From assembly GCA_020851435.1 (NCBI GenBank), contig JADZCS010000043.1:1-64000 (forward strand): a DNA stretch of 64,000 nt. Direction: 5' to 3'. Positions within the stretch are counted from its first letter, which is position 1. Every line of letters starts with the position of its first letter. Both the position numbers and the translations under genes were made by a program. The DNA comes from Gammaproteobacteria bacterium (GTDB taxonomy: Bacteria > Pseudomonadota > Gammaproteobacteria > Steroidobacterales > Steroidobacteraceae). Positions 56,096-64,000 of the stretch are shown here, piece by piece. The notes below the pieces were generated by a model, which had not been told where the DNA came from, ran no database searches, and saw only the letters and a program-made list of their open reading frames with translations.

Positions 56096-57880
56096 TCAGT
56101 AGGTCCGCGCTTTCGGCGCAACGGGCTCGACTTCGTTGGTCAGCGTGTTCAGGTGTACAGGGCGATAGTCGAACCGCACGCGACCGCTGGAATCGACCCA
56201 CACCAGCGTGTGCTTGAGCCAGCTGGCGTCGTCGCGATCCGAGAAGTCCTCGCGCGCATGCGCGCCGCGGCTCTCCTTGCGGTTCTCGGCCGAATGGATG
56301 GTCGCTGTCGCCTGCAGCAGCAGATTGTCGAGTTCCAGGGTTTCCAGCAGGTCGGTATTGAACACCAGCGAGCGGTCGGATATGCGCACGTCACTGAACG
56401 ACGCAAACGTCTGCGCAAGCCTGCCCATGCCCTCGCGCAGCACCTCACCGGTGCGGAACACCGCAGCGTGGTTCTGCATGACGCGCTGCATCTCGAGCCG
56501 CACCTCGGCGGTAGGACGCGAGCCCTTCGCGTTCCGGTAGCGGTCGAGGCGGGAGACCGCGAGGTCGCCCGCATCCTTCGGCAGCGGCCGGTGGCCGGTG
56601 CCCGTCTTGAGCGTGTCGGCACAGTGCTTCGCCGCCGCGCGCCCGAACACCACGAGATCCAGCAGCGAATTCGAGCCGAGCCGGTTGGCGCCGTGCACCG
56701 ACACGCAGCCGGCCTCGCCCACGGCCATCAGGCCCGGCACCACCGCCTCCGGATCCCCGTTGCGCGGTGCGATCACCTGGCCGTGCACGTTGCAGGGAAT
56801 GCCGCCCATGTTGTAGTGCACGGTCGGCAGCACCGGGATCGGCGCCTTCGTGACATCGACACCCGCGAAGATCCGTGCCGTCTCGGCGATGCCCGGCAGG
56901 CGTTTGTGGATGACCTCGGGTCCCAGGTGTTCGAGATGCAGGTGGATGTGGTCCTTCAGCGCACCGACGCCGCGCCCCTCGCGGATCTCGACCGTCATCG
57001 AGCGGCTCACGACATCGCGGGAGGCCAGATCTTTCGCGTTCGGCGCGTAGCGCTCCATGAAGCGCTCGCCCTTGGAGTTCGTGAGGTAGCCGCCCTCGCC
57101 GCGCGAGCCCTCCGTGATGAGACAGCCCGAGCCATAGATGCCCGTGGGATGGAACTGCACGAACTCCATGTCAGAAAGCGGGAGACCGGCACGCAGCACC
57201 ATGCCACCCCCGTCGCCGGTGCAGGTGTGCGCCGAGGTGCAGGAGAAATACGCCCGGCCGTAGCCGCCCGTCGCAAGGATCACCTGGTGCGCGCGGAAGC
57301 GGTGCAGCGTACCCTCGGCCATGTCGAGAGCCACCACGCCGCGGCACTCGCCATTCTCCATGATCAGGTCGATCGCGAAGTACTCGATGAAGAAGGTGGC
57401 GCTGTGTTTGAGCGACTGCTGATACAGCGTGTGCAGCATCGCGTGGCCGGTTCGATCCGCAGCGGCACAGGTACGTTGCGCAATGCCCTTGCCGTAGTGC
57501 GTCGTCATGCCGCCGAACGGACGCTGGTAGATCCTGCCCTGTGCGGTGCGCGAAAACGGCAGGCCGTAGTGTTCGAGTTCGAGGATTGCCGCCGGAGCCT
57601 CCTTGCACATGAACTCGATGGCGTCCTGGTCGCCGAGCCAGTCGGAACCCTTGATGGTGTCGTAGAAGTGGAAGCGCCAGTCATCTTCACCCATGTTGCC
57701 GAGCGCGGCGCTGATGCCGCCCTGTGCCGCGACGGTGTGGCTGCGGGTCGGGAACACCTTTGTCAGGCAGGCGGTCGACAGCCCCGCTTCCGCGAGCCCC
57801 ATGGTCGCGCGCAGGCCGGCTCCACCGGCGCCGACGACGACGACATCGTAGGTGTGGTCGACGAACGGATACTCACTCAT
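56096..57880 (-). CDS. sdhA: Succinate dehydrogenase flavoprotein subunit
   Basis: 594 residues. [20 protein letters not shown] binds the FAD adenine; [15 protein letters not shown] contains the His that carries covalent [27 protein letters not shown] and [21 protein letters not shown] are SdhA blocks, and the Arg of [15 protein letters not shown] ends the chain. Oxidises succinate to fumarate in the TCA cycle at the inner membrane. ATG 57880 overlaps sdhD (ATGA); GGAG precedes it. Confidence 0.98.
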   Translation of the reverse strand: MSEYPFVDHTYDVVVVGAGGAGLRATMGLAEAGLSTACLTKVFPTRSHTVAAQGGISAALGNMGEDDWRFHFYDTIKGSDWLGDQDAIEFMCKEAPAAILELEHYGLPFSRTAQGRIYQRPFGGMTTHYGKGIAQRTCAAADRTGHAMLHTLYQQSLKHSATFFIEYFAIDLIMENGECRGVVALDMAEGTLHRFRAHQVILATGGYGRAYFSCTSAHTCTGDGGGMVLRAGLPLSDMEFVQFHPTGIYGSGCLITEGSRGEGGYLTNSKGERFMERYAPNAKDLASRDVVSRSMTVEIREGRGVGALKDHIHLHLEHLGPEVIHKRLPGIAETARIFAGVDVTKAPIPVLPTVHYNMGGIPCNVHGQVIAPRNGDPEAVVPGLMAVGEAGCVSVHGANRLGSNSLLDLVVFGRAAAKHCADTLKTGTGHRPLPKDAGDLAVSRLDRYRNAKGSRPTAEVRLEMQRVMQNHAAVFRTGEVLREGMGRLAQTFASFSDVRISDRSLVFNTDLLETLELDNLLLQATATIHSAENRKESRGAHAREDFSDRDDASWLKHTLVWVDSSGRVRFDYRPVHLNTLTNEVEPVAPKARTY

Positions 57881-58263
57881 GCCTGAACTCCGAAACCCAG
57901 CTTCAACGCAGCGACCACGCCTGCCGCCCCGGCGACGACATGCACCAGCTTCACGCCGACCAGCAACACCACCTTCGCGACGGGTGCATGCACGTAGTCC
58001 TCGATGACGACCTGCACGCCGAGCGCCGAGTGCCAGGCCGAGAAAGCGACGAACAGCGCAATCAGCACCGCACGCCACGGGGTACCCGCGAAGGTCACGA
58101 CTGTTGCATGAGACAGGTCCGGCAGCGTCACGATCGAGAACAGGAACCACACACCCAGCACGACGAGCGCAACAGCGCTGATGCGCTGGTCCCACCAGTG
58201 GCCGGCGCCCTCCTTGGCCGAGCCGAGGCCCAGCGCGCGCGACATCGGTGAGCGGAGACTCAT
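57877..58263 (-). CDS. sdhD: Succinate dehydrogenase membrane anchor SdhD
   Basis: 128 residues, three membrane helices. [24 protein letters not shown] begins helix 1; helix 2 has [20 protein letters not shown], with the heme-binding His and quinone-site Asp/Tyr. It anchors SdhAB and helps bind heme b and ubiquinone. Its start overlaps the sdhC stop and its stop overlaps the sdhA start (both ATGA). Confidence 0.94.
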   Translation of the reverse strand: MSLRSPMSRALGLGSAKEGAGHWWDQRISAVALVVLGVWFLFSIVTLPDLSHATVVTFAGTPWRAVLIALFVAFSAWHSALGVQVVIEDYVHAPVAKVVLLVGVKLVHVVAGAAGVVAALKLGFGVQA

Positions 58264-58658
58264 GCTCCACCTCCGAACAGGTGCGCGGCGAGCCCCAGTG
58301 TCACGGCCACCGCAACGACCGTCGCGACCACGACCCCTGCGCCACTACGGCGCGCGGTCGGCTTCTCGAAGCCCACGCCGAAGTCCCAGACCAGATGGCG
58401 CAGACCCGCGAACACGTGATACCAGAAGGCGGCGACCCAGCCGATCAGGGCGATCCGGAGCAGCGGATGCCCGAGAAAAGCCGCAACCCGGGCATAGTGT
58501 TCCTCGCCGTCCGCGGCAGCGAGCAGCCAGCAGCTCAGCAGCAGCAGGCCGACGAACAGTGCGACGCCCGTCGCACGGTGCAGGATGGACAACGACATCG
58601 TGTACGCGAAGCGGTACACCTGCAGATGGGGCGAGAGTGGACGTTCTCGTGTGGCCAT
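58260..58658 (-). CDS. sdhC: Succinate dehydrogenase cytochrome b556 subunit SdhC
   Basis: 132 residues, three membrane helices. [12 protein letters not shown] at the N terminus, [14 protein letters not shown] in helix 1 and [15 protein letters not shown] in helix 2-3 are classic SdhC motifs; the second His ligates heme. ATG 58658 matches the family start; 24 upstream in-frame codons are not used. First gene of sdhCDAB. Confidence 0.96.
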   Translation of the reverse strand: MATRERPLSPHLQVYRFAYTMSLSILHRATGVALFVGLLLLSCWLLAAADGEEHYARVAAFLGHPLLRIALIGWVAAFWYHVFAGLRHLVWDFGVGFEKPTARRSGAGVVVATVVAVAVTLGLAAHLFGGGA

Positions 58659-58741
58659 GGGGCCCTTTCTCCTCGCGTCGAACACACGACAGGCGCCGCC
58701 GCCCTGCTCACCGGGCCGGGTGTGCGGCACTGATGCCAGAA

Positions 58742-58912
58742 TCAGAAGTCGATGCAGCGGCCCGCCTTCTCCCAGTCGCCATAGCGTGTCGGCTCGGGCC
58801 CCTGTGGCCCGCCCACCTCGCGCACCGCCGGTCGCACCGGCACAGTGTCCATCGGCTCACGCTCGCGCTCCGGTGCGGCTTGCTCTGGCGACTGACCGGC
58901 ATCTTCTTGCAT
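58742..58912 (-). CDS. SDHAF4-like small protein (DUF1674), candidate succinate dehydrogenase assembly factor
   Basis: 56 residues. The C-terminal PTRYGDWEKAGRCIDF is the DUF1674/SDHAF4 signature (a short tail ending in DF that in eukaryotes guards free flavinylated SdhA). The N-terminal half is acidic and Pro-rich (MQEDAGQSPEQAAPER). It lies 83 bases upstream of sdhC, transcribed in the same direction, which fits an SdhA role. Start ATG 58912 has no clear ribosome site; a shorter start at an inner ATG (residue 21) is possible. Confidence 0.8.
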   Translation of the reverse strand: MQEDAGQSPEQAAPEREREPMDTVPVRPAVREVGGPQGPEPTRYGDWEKAGRCIDF

Positions 58913-59194
58913 CGCCGCAAGTGTGCCAGAAATCGACGGCCGGCCCCAAATCCGCGCACCCGCGAGGTGCCGGGACGGCAGAACGCGCGCAGCTCCGGCG
59001 CGACCCCGGGTCCGCGCACTCGTGAGGCACCGCCACGCGCGTTCCGTGCCGACGCTGCGCGTATCCGGCCATCGCGTGCAACGCCATCGGGGGCGGGAAC
59101 CGGAAGGCAAGGCACGACTCAAACGCAGAGGAGGGTCTTTGACAGCCCAGGCCATGCATCGGTAAATAGCCGCCCCGTCTGACTGTTGCACCTC
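58913..59194. other. Intergenic region with degenerate 22-base repeat
   Basis: 282 bases between divergent DUF1674 and ygfZ genes. TCCGCGCACCCGCGAGGTGC at 58951 returns as TCCGCGCACTCGTGAGGCAC at 59011 (offset 60, about four differences over 22). It should hold the sdh and ygfZ promoters. No convincing small gene is seen; open frames here are Arg-rich shadows. Confidence 0.55.
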
Positions 59195-60190
59195 ATGTCA
59201 ACCCGCTCGCCATCCCGGCCGCTCGCCAGTCCCCCGCCCGCCGCGTCCGCCATCGCATCGACGTGGGCCGCCATCCGCGTCCAGGGTCGCGATGCCCGAT
59301 CCTTTCTGCAGGGCCAGCTGACCCAGGATCTGCGTGCACTGACCCCGGGCTCGGCGTTGCGTGCTGCGCTGTGCTCCGTACAGGGCCGCGTGACGGCCTG
59401 TGCCTGGCTGATCGAGACCGCGCCCGCAGCCGCCGAGCCCGGCGTGTGGGTCATGCTGCCCGGCGAGCTCGCCGAGCCGGCTGCGGCCATACTGCGGCGC
59501 TACGTGCTGCGCGCGAAGCTCAGCATTTCGACAGCCGACGCGCACGCGCCCGTGCATGCCTGGCTCGCCGACCACCCCGTGACACTCGACGCGCTGCTGG
59601 CGCCCGATGCGTCCGCACCCGCAGAACTCGCCGTGTGCCACCGGTCGGACGCGACGTGGCTGCGTGCGGGGTCGCGGCGTGCGTTGTCGATCGCCACCGG
59701 CGACCCGGATCACGGCACCGCGGCAGCTTCCCCTCCGGCCGGCATGCACATTGCGGACGGACCGTCGTTCGAACTCGCCGCGGTCCGCGACGGCGAGCCC
59801 GTGGTCGTCGCCGCGACACGCGAGCACTGGGTGCCGCAGATGCTCAATCTCGACCTGATCGGTGGCATCAGTTTTGCGAAAGGCTGTTACACAGGCCAGG
59901 AAATCGTGACACGTACCCAGCACCGCGGCCAGATCAAGCGCCGCATGCTGCGCTATGCGGCGCTCGACACGGTACCGCCCGCCCCGGGTGACTCGATTCT
60001 GTCCGCGGCGGGCAAGGCCGGTGAAGTCGTACGTGCCGCGGCCGATGGCTCGAGGGCGGAGCTGCTCGCGGTGGTCAGTCTCGACCACGCGACCTCGCCT
60101 CTGCATCTCGAGAACGGCACCGTGCTCCTGCCGCAGCCGCTGCCGTACTCTCTCGATCAGGAGCGCGGCGCGCACCCGTTCCGCGGTTGA
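59195..60190 (+). CDS. ygfZ: Folate-binding protein YgfZ
   Basis: 331 residues of the GcvT-like fold that supports iron-sulfur enzymes. The diagnostic KGCYTGQEIVTRTQHRG with its conserved Cys is present, and AAIRVQGRDARSFLQGQLTQDL at the N terminus. TTG 59186 three codons upstream is possible, but ATG 59195 is preferred. In E. coli ygfZ neighbours sdhE/ygfX; here it flanks the sdh genes on the other side. It could aid SdhB cluster maturation. Confidence 0.93.
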   Translation: MSTRSPSRPLASPPPAASAIASTWAAIRVQGRDARSFLQGQLTQDLRALTPGSALRAALCSVQGRVTACAWLIETAPAAAEPGVWVMLPGELAEPAAAILRRYVLRAKLSISTADAHAPVHAWLADHPVTLDALLAPDASAPAELAVCHRSDATWLRAGSRRALSIATGDPDHGTAAASPPAGMHIADGPSFELAAVRDGEPVVVAATREHWVPQMLNLDLIGGISFAKGCYTGQEIVTRTQHRGQIKRRMLRYAALDTVPPAPGDSILSAAGKAGEVVRAAADGSRAELLAVVSLDHATSPLHLENGTVLLPQPLPYSLDQERGAHPFRG

Positions 60191-60313
60191 GGTAACCCTG
60201 GACGGCCTGCCGGCCTGCAAAGCCCCCCCACACTGCCCGGGCGGGCCCTCGTGCTGGCGGGAACGTGAGGCACGGACCGGCTCCGGTCATGCAGCGACCC
60301 ACTGCGCAGGTGT

Positions 60314-60670
60314 TCAGCTGCCCAGCCAGTGAAGGAACCACGCGAGACCGACCGCGGCAGCAGTGGCACCGGCGACGAGCACCGCACCGGCCGCGATGTC
60401 CTTGGCTGCACCGATCTCCGGATGCTGTTCCGGGTGGACGCGATCCGCGAGCGTCTCCAGCGCAGTATTGACTAGCTCGGTGACCAGCACCATTCCGATC
60501 GCCAGGATCACGATCGCCCACCACACGGCCGCCGGCCGGATCATGATCATCACCATGAGCATGGCCGCAGCCACGAACAGATGGGCACGGAAATTCTTCT
60601 CGCGCATGGCCGTCAGCTTCAGCCCGCGCAGCGCGAAGCGGAGCCGCCGGTTGAAAGGCTGCGCTTTCAC
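60314..60670 (-). CDS. dgkA: Diacylglycerol kinase DgkA
   Basis: 118 residues with three membrane helices. FRAHLFVAAAMLMVMIM, ELVNTALETLADRVHPEQHPEIGAAKDIAAGAVLV with the Glu-Asn and Asp catalytic residues match DgkA. It recycles diacylglycerol, a by-product of envelope glycan transfer, to phosphatidic acid. Start GTG 60670 overlaps the PAP2 gene stop (GTGA). Convergent with ygfZ; the 123-base gap between them has only a short GACCGG/CCGGTC palindrome. Confidence 0.94.
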   Translation of the reverse strand: MKAQPFNRRLRFALRGLKLTAMREKNFRAHLFVAAAMLMVMIMIRPAAVWWAIVILAIGMVLVTELVNTALETLADRVHPEQHPEIGAAKDIAAGAVLVAGATAAAVGLAWFLHWLGS

Positions 60671-61341
60671 CTCGTTCGTCCCTTCACCAGTTCGGCGCAT
60701 CCCCAGCACCCCAGTGCCCAGGCAGCTCCGGCCATCCAGCCGGCCAGTACGTCGGTTGGCCAGTGCACACCGAGATAGATCCGGCTCAATCCCACCGCGG
60801 TGGTCAGGAATCCGGCCACCAGCATCACATAGACCTTCTGGGCGCGCGTGTGCACCACGCGCGCCAGCAGCGTGCCGAGCGTCAGGTACACGACCGCCGA
60901 CAGCATGGCGTGCCCGCTCGGAAAGCTGGCCGAGACGACGTAATCGCCATGCGGCACGAGATCCGGGCGGGGACGAGCAAATGCCATCTTCAGCGTGGCC
61001 GAGGCCAGTGCGCCACCAGCCGCGGCGAGCGGCACGAACAGGGCATTCCAGCGCCGGCCCGCCAACAGCAGGAAGATCGCCACGAAGGTTACGAGCAGGC
61101 CGAGCACCGTGGTGCTGCCGAGCGCCGTGACATCCCGCGCCAGTGACTCCAGCCACACGGGCCCGATCCGCAGCGCCGGATCATCCTGACCCCGCAGCGT
61201 GAGCAGCACCGCCTGATCGAATGCCGCACTGTCGCCCTCGACCACGTCCTCGGCCACCTCGACGAAGGCCCATGTTGCGAAGGCGAGCGCAACGCCGACC
61301 GACAGGACCCGTGGTGCCAGCCACCGCCGCAGGGTGTTCAC
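60667..61341 (-). CDS. PAP2 family membrane phosphatase
   Basis: 224 residues with six hydrophobic helices. The three PAP2 motifs are present: KMAFARPRP (KxxxxxxRP), FPSGHAM (PSGH) and SRIYLGVHWPTD (SRxxxxxH). Members dephosphorylate lipid phosphates such as undecaprenyl pyrophosphate or phosphatidic acid. Start GTG 61341 has GGGAC just before. With dgkA, it may form a diacylglycerol/phosphatidate cycle; the exact substrate is not evident. Confidence 0.88.
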   Translation of the reverse strand: MNTLRRWLAPRVLSVGVALAFATWAFVEVAEDVVEGDSAAFDQAVLLTLRGQDDPALRIGPVWLESLARDVTALGSTTVLGLLVTFVAIFLLLAGRRWNALFVPLAAAGGALASATLKMAFARPRPDLVPHGDYVVSASFPSGHAMLSAVVYLTLGTLLARVVHTRAQKVYVMLVAGFLTTAVGLSRIYLGVHWPTDVLAGWMAGAAWALGCWGCAELVKGRTR

Positions 61342-61407
61342 GTCCCCGACGCCCCCGCCACCCGTGGAGCCGCAGTCGCCGCCGGTGGCCGGCAGCGCGC
61401 CGCACCC

Positions 61408-62253
61408 CTACAGGTCCACGACTTCGACATCGTCGGCAGTGAGCGGCGCACCCGAGAACACCCCGCCCACGCGCGCGAACCGCGAGGCGCCGTCAGTTGC
61501 GAGCAGCGACAGACGCGGCGTCGCGAAAACCGGGTTCGTGAGGCCATTTGCCTGCAGCAGATCGTGCACGACATCGGCCGTGGTCGACGCGGAGTCGACG
61601 ATCGTGACAGTCCCGCCGAGGACACTCGCGATCGCGTCCCGCAGCACGGGGAAATGCGTGCAGCCCAGCACCAGGGTATCGGGGCGTCCCGGTCCCGGGG
61701 CGAACAGTTCATCGAGGTAGCGCCGCGCGATCGACTCGACGATCGGACCCTCCGTCCAGCCCTCCTCGGCGAGCGCGACGAACAGCGGACAGGCGCGTGC
61801 GACGATACGCACCTCGAAACGCAGCTGTGCGATCGCACGCTGGTAGGCGCCACCCTGCACAGTGCCCTCGGTGGCGATCACGGCGATCGAGCCGTTGCGC
61901 GTGGCCGCGACTGCGGCGCGCGCCCCCGGCTCGAGCACGCCGATCACGGGCAGCGGTGCGAAGCGCTCGCGCAGTGCCTCGAGCGCCACGCCCGAGGCCG
62001 TATTGCAGGCCACGACCAGCGCCTTGATGTCGCGTGCGACGAGCTGCGCCGCGCATTGCAGCGAATAGCGCACCACCGTCTCACGGCTCTTCGTGCCATA
62101 GGGCAGACGCGCCGTGTCGCCGAGATACACGAAACTCTCGCCCGGCAGGCGCGCGCGCAGTGCGCGCAGCACCGTGAGCCCGCCGACGCCCGAATCGAAC
62201 ACGCCGATCGCGTGACCGCAGAGATCGCCGGAGCGGGGGCTTGCGTCGGTCAT
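61408..62253 (-). CDS. murI: Glutamate racemase
   Basis: 281 residues. It makes D-glutamate for peptidoglycan. IGVFDSGVGGLTVLRAL opens the fold; VACNTASG and LGCTHFPVL contain the two catalytic Cys. VYLGDTARLPYGTKS is also conserved. Between lysS (32 bases before) and the PAP2 gene. ATG 62253 is the family start. Confidence 0.96.
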   Translation of the reverse strand: MTDASPRSGDLCGHAIGVFDSGVGGLTVLRALRARLPGESFVYLGDTARLPYGTKSRETVVRYSLQCAAQLVARDIKALVVACNTASGVALEALRERFAPLPVIGVLEPGARAAVAATRNGSIAVIATEGTVQGGAYQRAIAQLRFEVRIVARACPLFVALAEEGWTEGPIVESIARRYLDELFAPGPGRPDTLVLGCTHFPVLRDAIASVLGGTVTIVDSASTTADVVHDLLQANGLTNPVFATPRLSLLATDGASRFARVGGVFSGAPLTADDVEVVDL

Positions 62254-62285
62254 GCTGCGATGGGGCCGAGGCGGCGCGCGGGCGC

Positions 62286-63782
62286 TCAGGCCTCGGGCCG
62301 CAGGTGCGGGAACAGCAGTACGTCGCGGATGCTGGGCGAGTCCGTCAGCAGCATCACCAGGCGATCGACGCCGATGCCGAGTCCCGCAGTCGGCGGCAGA
62401 CCATACTCCAGCGCGCGCACGTAATCTGCATCGTAGAACATCGCCTCCTCGTCGCCCGCGGTCTTGCGCGCGGCCTGCTCGTGGAAACGCTGCGCCTGGT
62501 CCTCCGGATCGTTGAGCTCGGAGAAGCCGTTGGCGAGCTCGCGGCCACCCACGAAGAACTCGAAGCGATCGGTGATGAACGGATCGTGGTCGTTGCGGCG
62601 CGCGAGTGGTGAGACCTCGGCGGGGTAGGAATGCACGAAGGTCGGCTGTCGCAGTGCATGCTCACCGGTCTTCTCGAAGATCTCGAGCTGCAGCTTGCCC
62701 GGACCATCGTGCGGTTTCGTCTCGATGCCGAGCCGCGCGCAGGTACCGGCGAGATAGTCCCGGTCGCGCAGGCGACCGGCATCGAAGCCCGGGTTGTGCT
62801 CCAGGATGCAGGCCTCGACCGACACGCGGCGGCACGGCCGCGCGAAGTCGAACACCTCGCCCTGGTAGGGCACCTGGCGGCCGCCCGGCAGCGTGTCCGC
62901 AAGACCCTGAAACAGCCGCTCCGTGAGCTCCATGAGATCGTGGAAATCGGCATAGGCCTGGTACAGCTCGAGCATCGTGAACTCGGGATTGTGCTGTGTC
63001 GACAGGCCCTCATTGCGGAAATTGCGGTTGATCTCGTAGACGCGCTCGAAGCCGCCGACGACCAGCCGCTTGAGGTACAGCTCCGGCGCGATGCGCAGGT
63101 ACATGTCGAGGCCGAGCGCATTGTGGTGCGTCCGGAACGGTCGCGCAGCGGCACCGCCCGGGATGACCTGCATCATCGGCGTCTCGACTTCCATGTAGCC
63201 CTGCGCGTCGAGGAAGCTGCGCAGGAAACGCATGATCTGCGTGCGGCTCTCGAAGGTGCGGCGCGTCTGCTCGTTGACGATCAGGTCAACGTAGCGCTGC
63301 CGGTAACGTGTCTCGGTATCGGCGAGGCCGTGCCACTTGTCGGGCAGGGGCCGCAGCGCCTTGACCAGCAGGACGAGCCTCTCGACTTTCACGGTGAGTT
63401 CGCCGGCGCGGGTGCGCATCAGCGTGCCCTCCGCGCCCAGGATGTCACCGACGTCGTAGGTCCTGAAGGCCTCGTACACCTCGCCCAGCACCTGCTGCTG
63501 CAGGTACACCTGCATCTGTCCCGACGAGTCCTGCAGCTTCGCGAAGGAGGCCTTCCCCATCACGCGCTTGAACATCATGCGGCCGGCGATCCGCACCCGC
63601 ACCGGATGCCCCGCAAGCCACGCATCGTCACGCTCTCCCCAGGCCTCGTGCAGGTCCTGCGCCAGCGCGTCGCGGCGGAAGTCGTTGGGGAACGCGCTGC
63701 CCGCGGCGCGCAGCGCCGCGAGCTTGGCGCGGCGCTCGGCCATCAGCAGGTTATCGTCGGTCCGGGGCGTGTCCGCTGTCAT
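62286..63782 (-). CDS. lysS: Lysyl-tRNA synthetase (class II)
   Basis: 498 residues. N-terminal OB fold ([24 protein letters not shown]), then class II motifs: motif 1 [15 protein letters not shown], motif 2 [13 protein letters not shown] and [16 protein letters not shown], motif 3 [13 protein letters not shown]. It charges tRNA-Lys. ATG 63782 is chosen; the longer frame upstream crosses the prfB end and is rejected. prfB-lysS is a standard pair, 40 bases apart. Confidence 0.97.
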   Translation of the reverse strand: MTADTPRTDDNLLMAERRAKLAALRAAGSAFPNDFRRDALAQDLHEAWGERDDAWLAGHPVRVRIAGRMMFKRVMGKASFAKLQDSSGQMQVYLQQQVLGEVYEAFRTYDVGDILGAEGTLMRTRAGELTVKVERLVLLVKALRPLPDKWHGLADTETRYRQRYVDLIVNEQTRRTFESRTQIMRFLRSFLDAQGYMEVETPMMQVIPGGAAARPFRTHHNALGLDMYLRIAPELYLKRLVVGGFERVYEINRNFRNEGLSTQHNPEFTMLELYQAYADFHDLMELTERLFQGLADTLPGGRQVPYQGEVFDFARPCRRVSVEACILEHNPGFDAGRLRDRDYLAGTCARLGIETKPHDGPGKLQLEIFEKTGEHALRQPTFVHSYPAEVSPLARRNDHDPFITDRFEFFVGGRELANGFSELNDPEDQAQRFHEQAARKTAGDEEAMFYDADYVRALEYGLPPTAGLGIGVDRLVMLLTDSPSIRDVLLFPHLRPEA

Positions 63783-63822
63783 CGTTGGCGCTCGGTTCGC
63801 GAAGGGCCGGCCACGGGCCGGA

Positions 63823-64000
63823 TCAGAGTCCCTGCTTGAGGCTCGCCTCCATGAAGGGATCGAGGTCGCCATCGAGCACGGCCTGTGTATTGCCGATCTC
63901 GACGTTCGTGCGCAGGTCCTTGATGCGCGACTGGTCCAGCACATAACTGCGGATCTGGTTGCCCCAGCTCACATCGGCCTTGGACTCCTCCAGCACCCGC
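63823..64000 (-). CDS. prfB: Peptide chain release factor 2, C-terminal end (rest outside window)
   Basis: Only the last 58 full codons are visible. [48 protein letters not shown] is in two parts the typical RF2 tail (here [18 protein letters not shown] and [16 protein letters not shown]). The gene continues past the right edge, where the GGQ motif and the usual +1 frameshift site would lie. Followed by lysS on the same strand. Confidence 0.95.
   Translation of the reverse strand, partial: RVLEESKADVSWGNQIRSYVLDQSRIKDLRTNVEIGNTQAVLDGDLDPFMEASLKQGL

Noticed and set aside
60191-60313. Terminator between ygfZ and dgkA
   Set aside because: Only a six-base GACCGG/CCGGTC palindrome with a two-base loop and no T-run; too weak to list.

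Overview
The window reads as a chromosomal stretch of a high-GC Gammaproteobacterium. The evidence is an LPS/Kdo and lipid A export block (kdsB, lpxK, msbA), a LolCDE lipoprotein-sorting block, an rpoE-rseA-rseB-lepA-lepB-rnc-era-recO-pdxJ-acpS run, sdhCDAB with sdhE/ygfX/ygfZ nearby, and prfB-lysS. The gene order resembles Xanthomonadales, Nevskiales or Chromatiales-type genomes, but I cannot fix the genus from sequence alone. I see no tRNA, rRNA, CRISPR, insertion sequence or prophage; almost every kilobase is coding.

Layout. 1-5.6 kb (+): the end of envC, a GAF-GGDEF-EAL protein, the S41 protease ctpA and a membrane diguanylate cyclase, so c-di-GMP genes are interleaved with periplasmic cell-wall genes. 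5.6-8.4 kb: MAPEG, SRPBCC, an amidohydrolase-like protein lacking metal ligands, and a four-helix membrane protein. 8.4-15.0 kb (-): a peptide-use operon (POT transporter, ACE-like M2 peptidase lipoprotein, OPT transporter, EamA transporter, SRPBCC). 15.1-16.2 kb: an unrecognised 360-residue protein. 16.3-19.7 kb (-): dtd-tatABC followed by a second POT transporter. 19.9-24.1 kb (-): formaldehyde detoxification (adhC-fghA), then cstA-ybdD. A 15-bp minisatellite fills the divergent gap at 24.36-24.49 kb.

25.0-35.8 kb (-): lolC-lolE-lolD, comEC, exbB-exbD, msbA, lpxK, a Trm112-like gene and kdsB, all serving the envelope. 36.4-39.9 kb (+): mfd. 40.1-54.2 kb (-): the sigma-E operon rpoE-rseA-rseB-glutaredoxin, then lepA, lepB, a DUF4845 gene, rnc, era, recO, pdxJ, acpS, an exonuclease, rlmD, nagZ, a PAS-GGDEF protein and a coiled-coil membrane protein. 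A good sigma-E-type promoter precedes rpoE. 54.4-60.2 kb: succinate dehydrogenase sdhCDAB surrounded by sdhE, ygfX, an SDHAF4-like gene and ygfZ, so the enzyme and most of its known flavinylation/assembly helpers sit together. 60.3-64 kb (-): dgkA, a PAP2 phosphatase, murI, lysS and the 3' end of prfB.

Most genes overlap by 1-8 bases or lie a few bases apart (ATGA/GTGA junctions), which indicates translational coupling. The least explained material is the 360-residue protein, the 15-bp minisatellite, paired direct repeats in which one copy covers the stop codon of comEC or of the glutaredoxin gene, degenerate repeats downstream of comEC, and an AT-rich intergenic island at 19.75-19.91 kb. All functional calls come from reading motifs and context; no database search was run.
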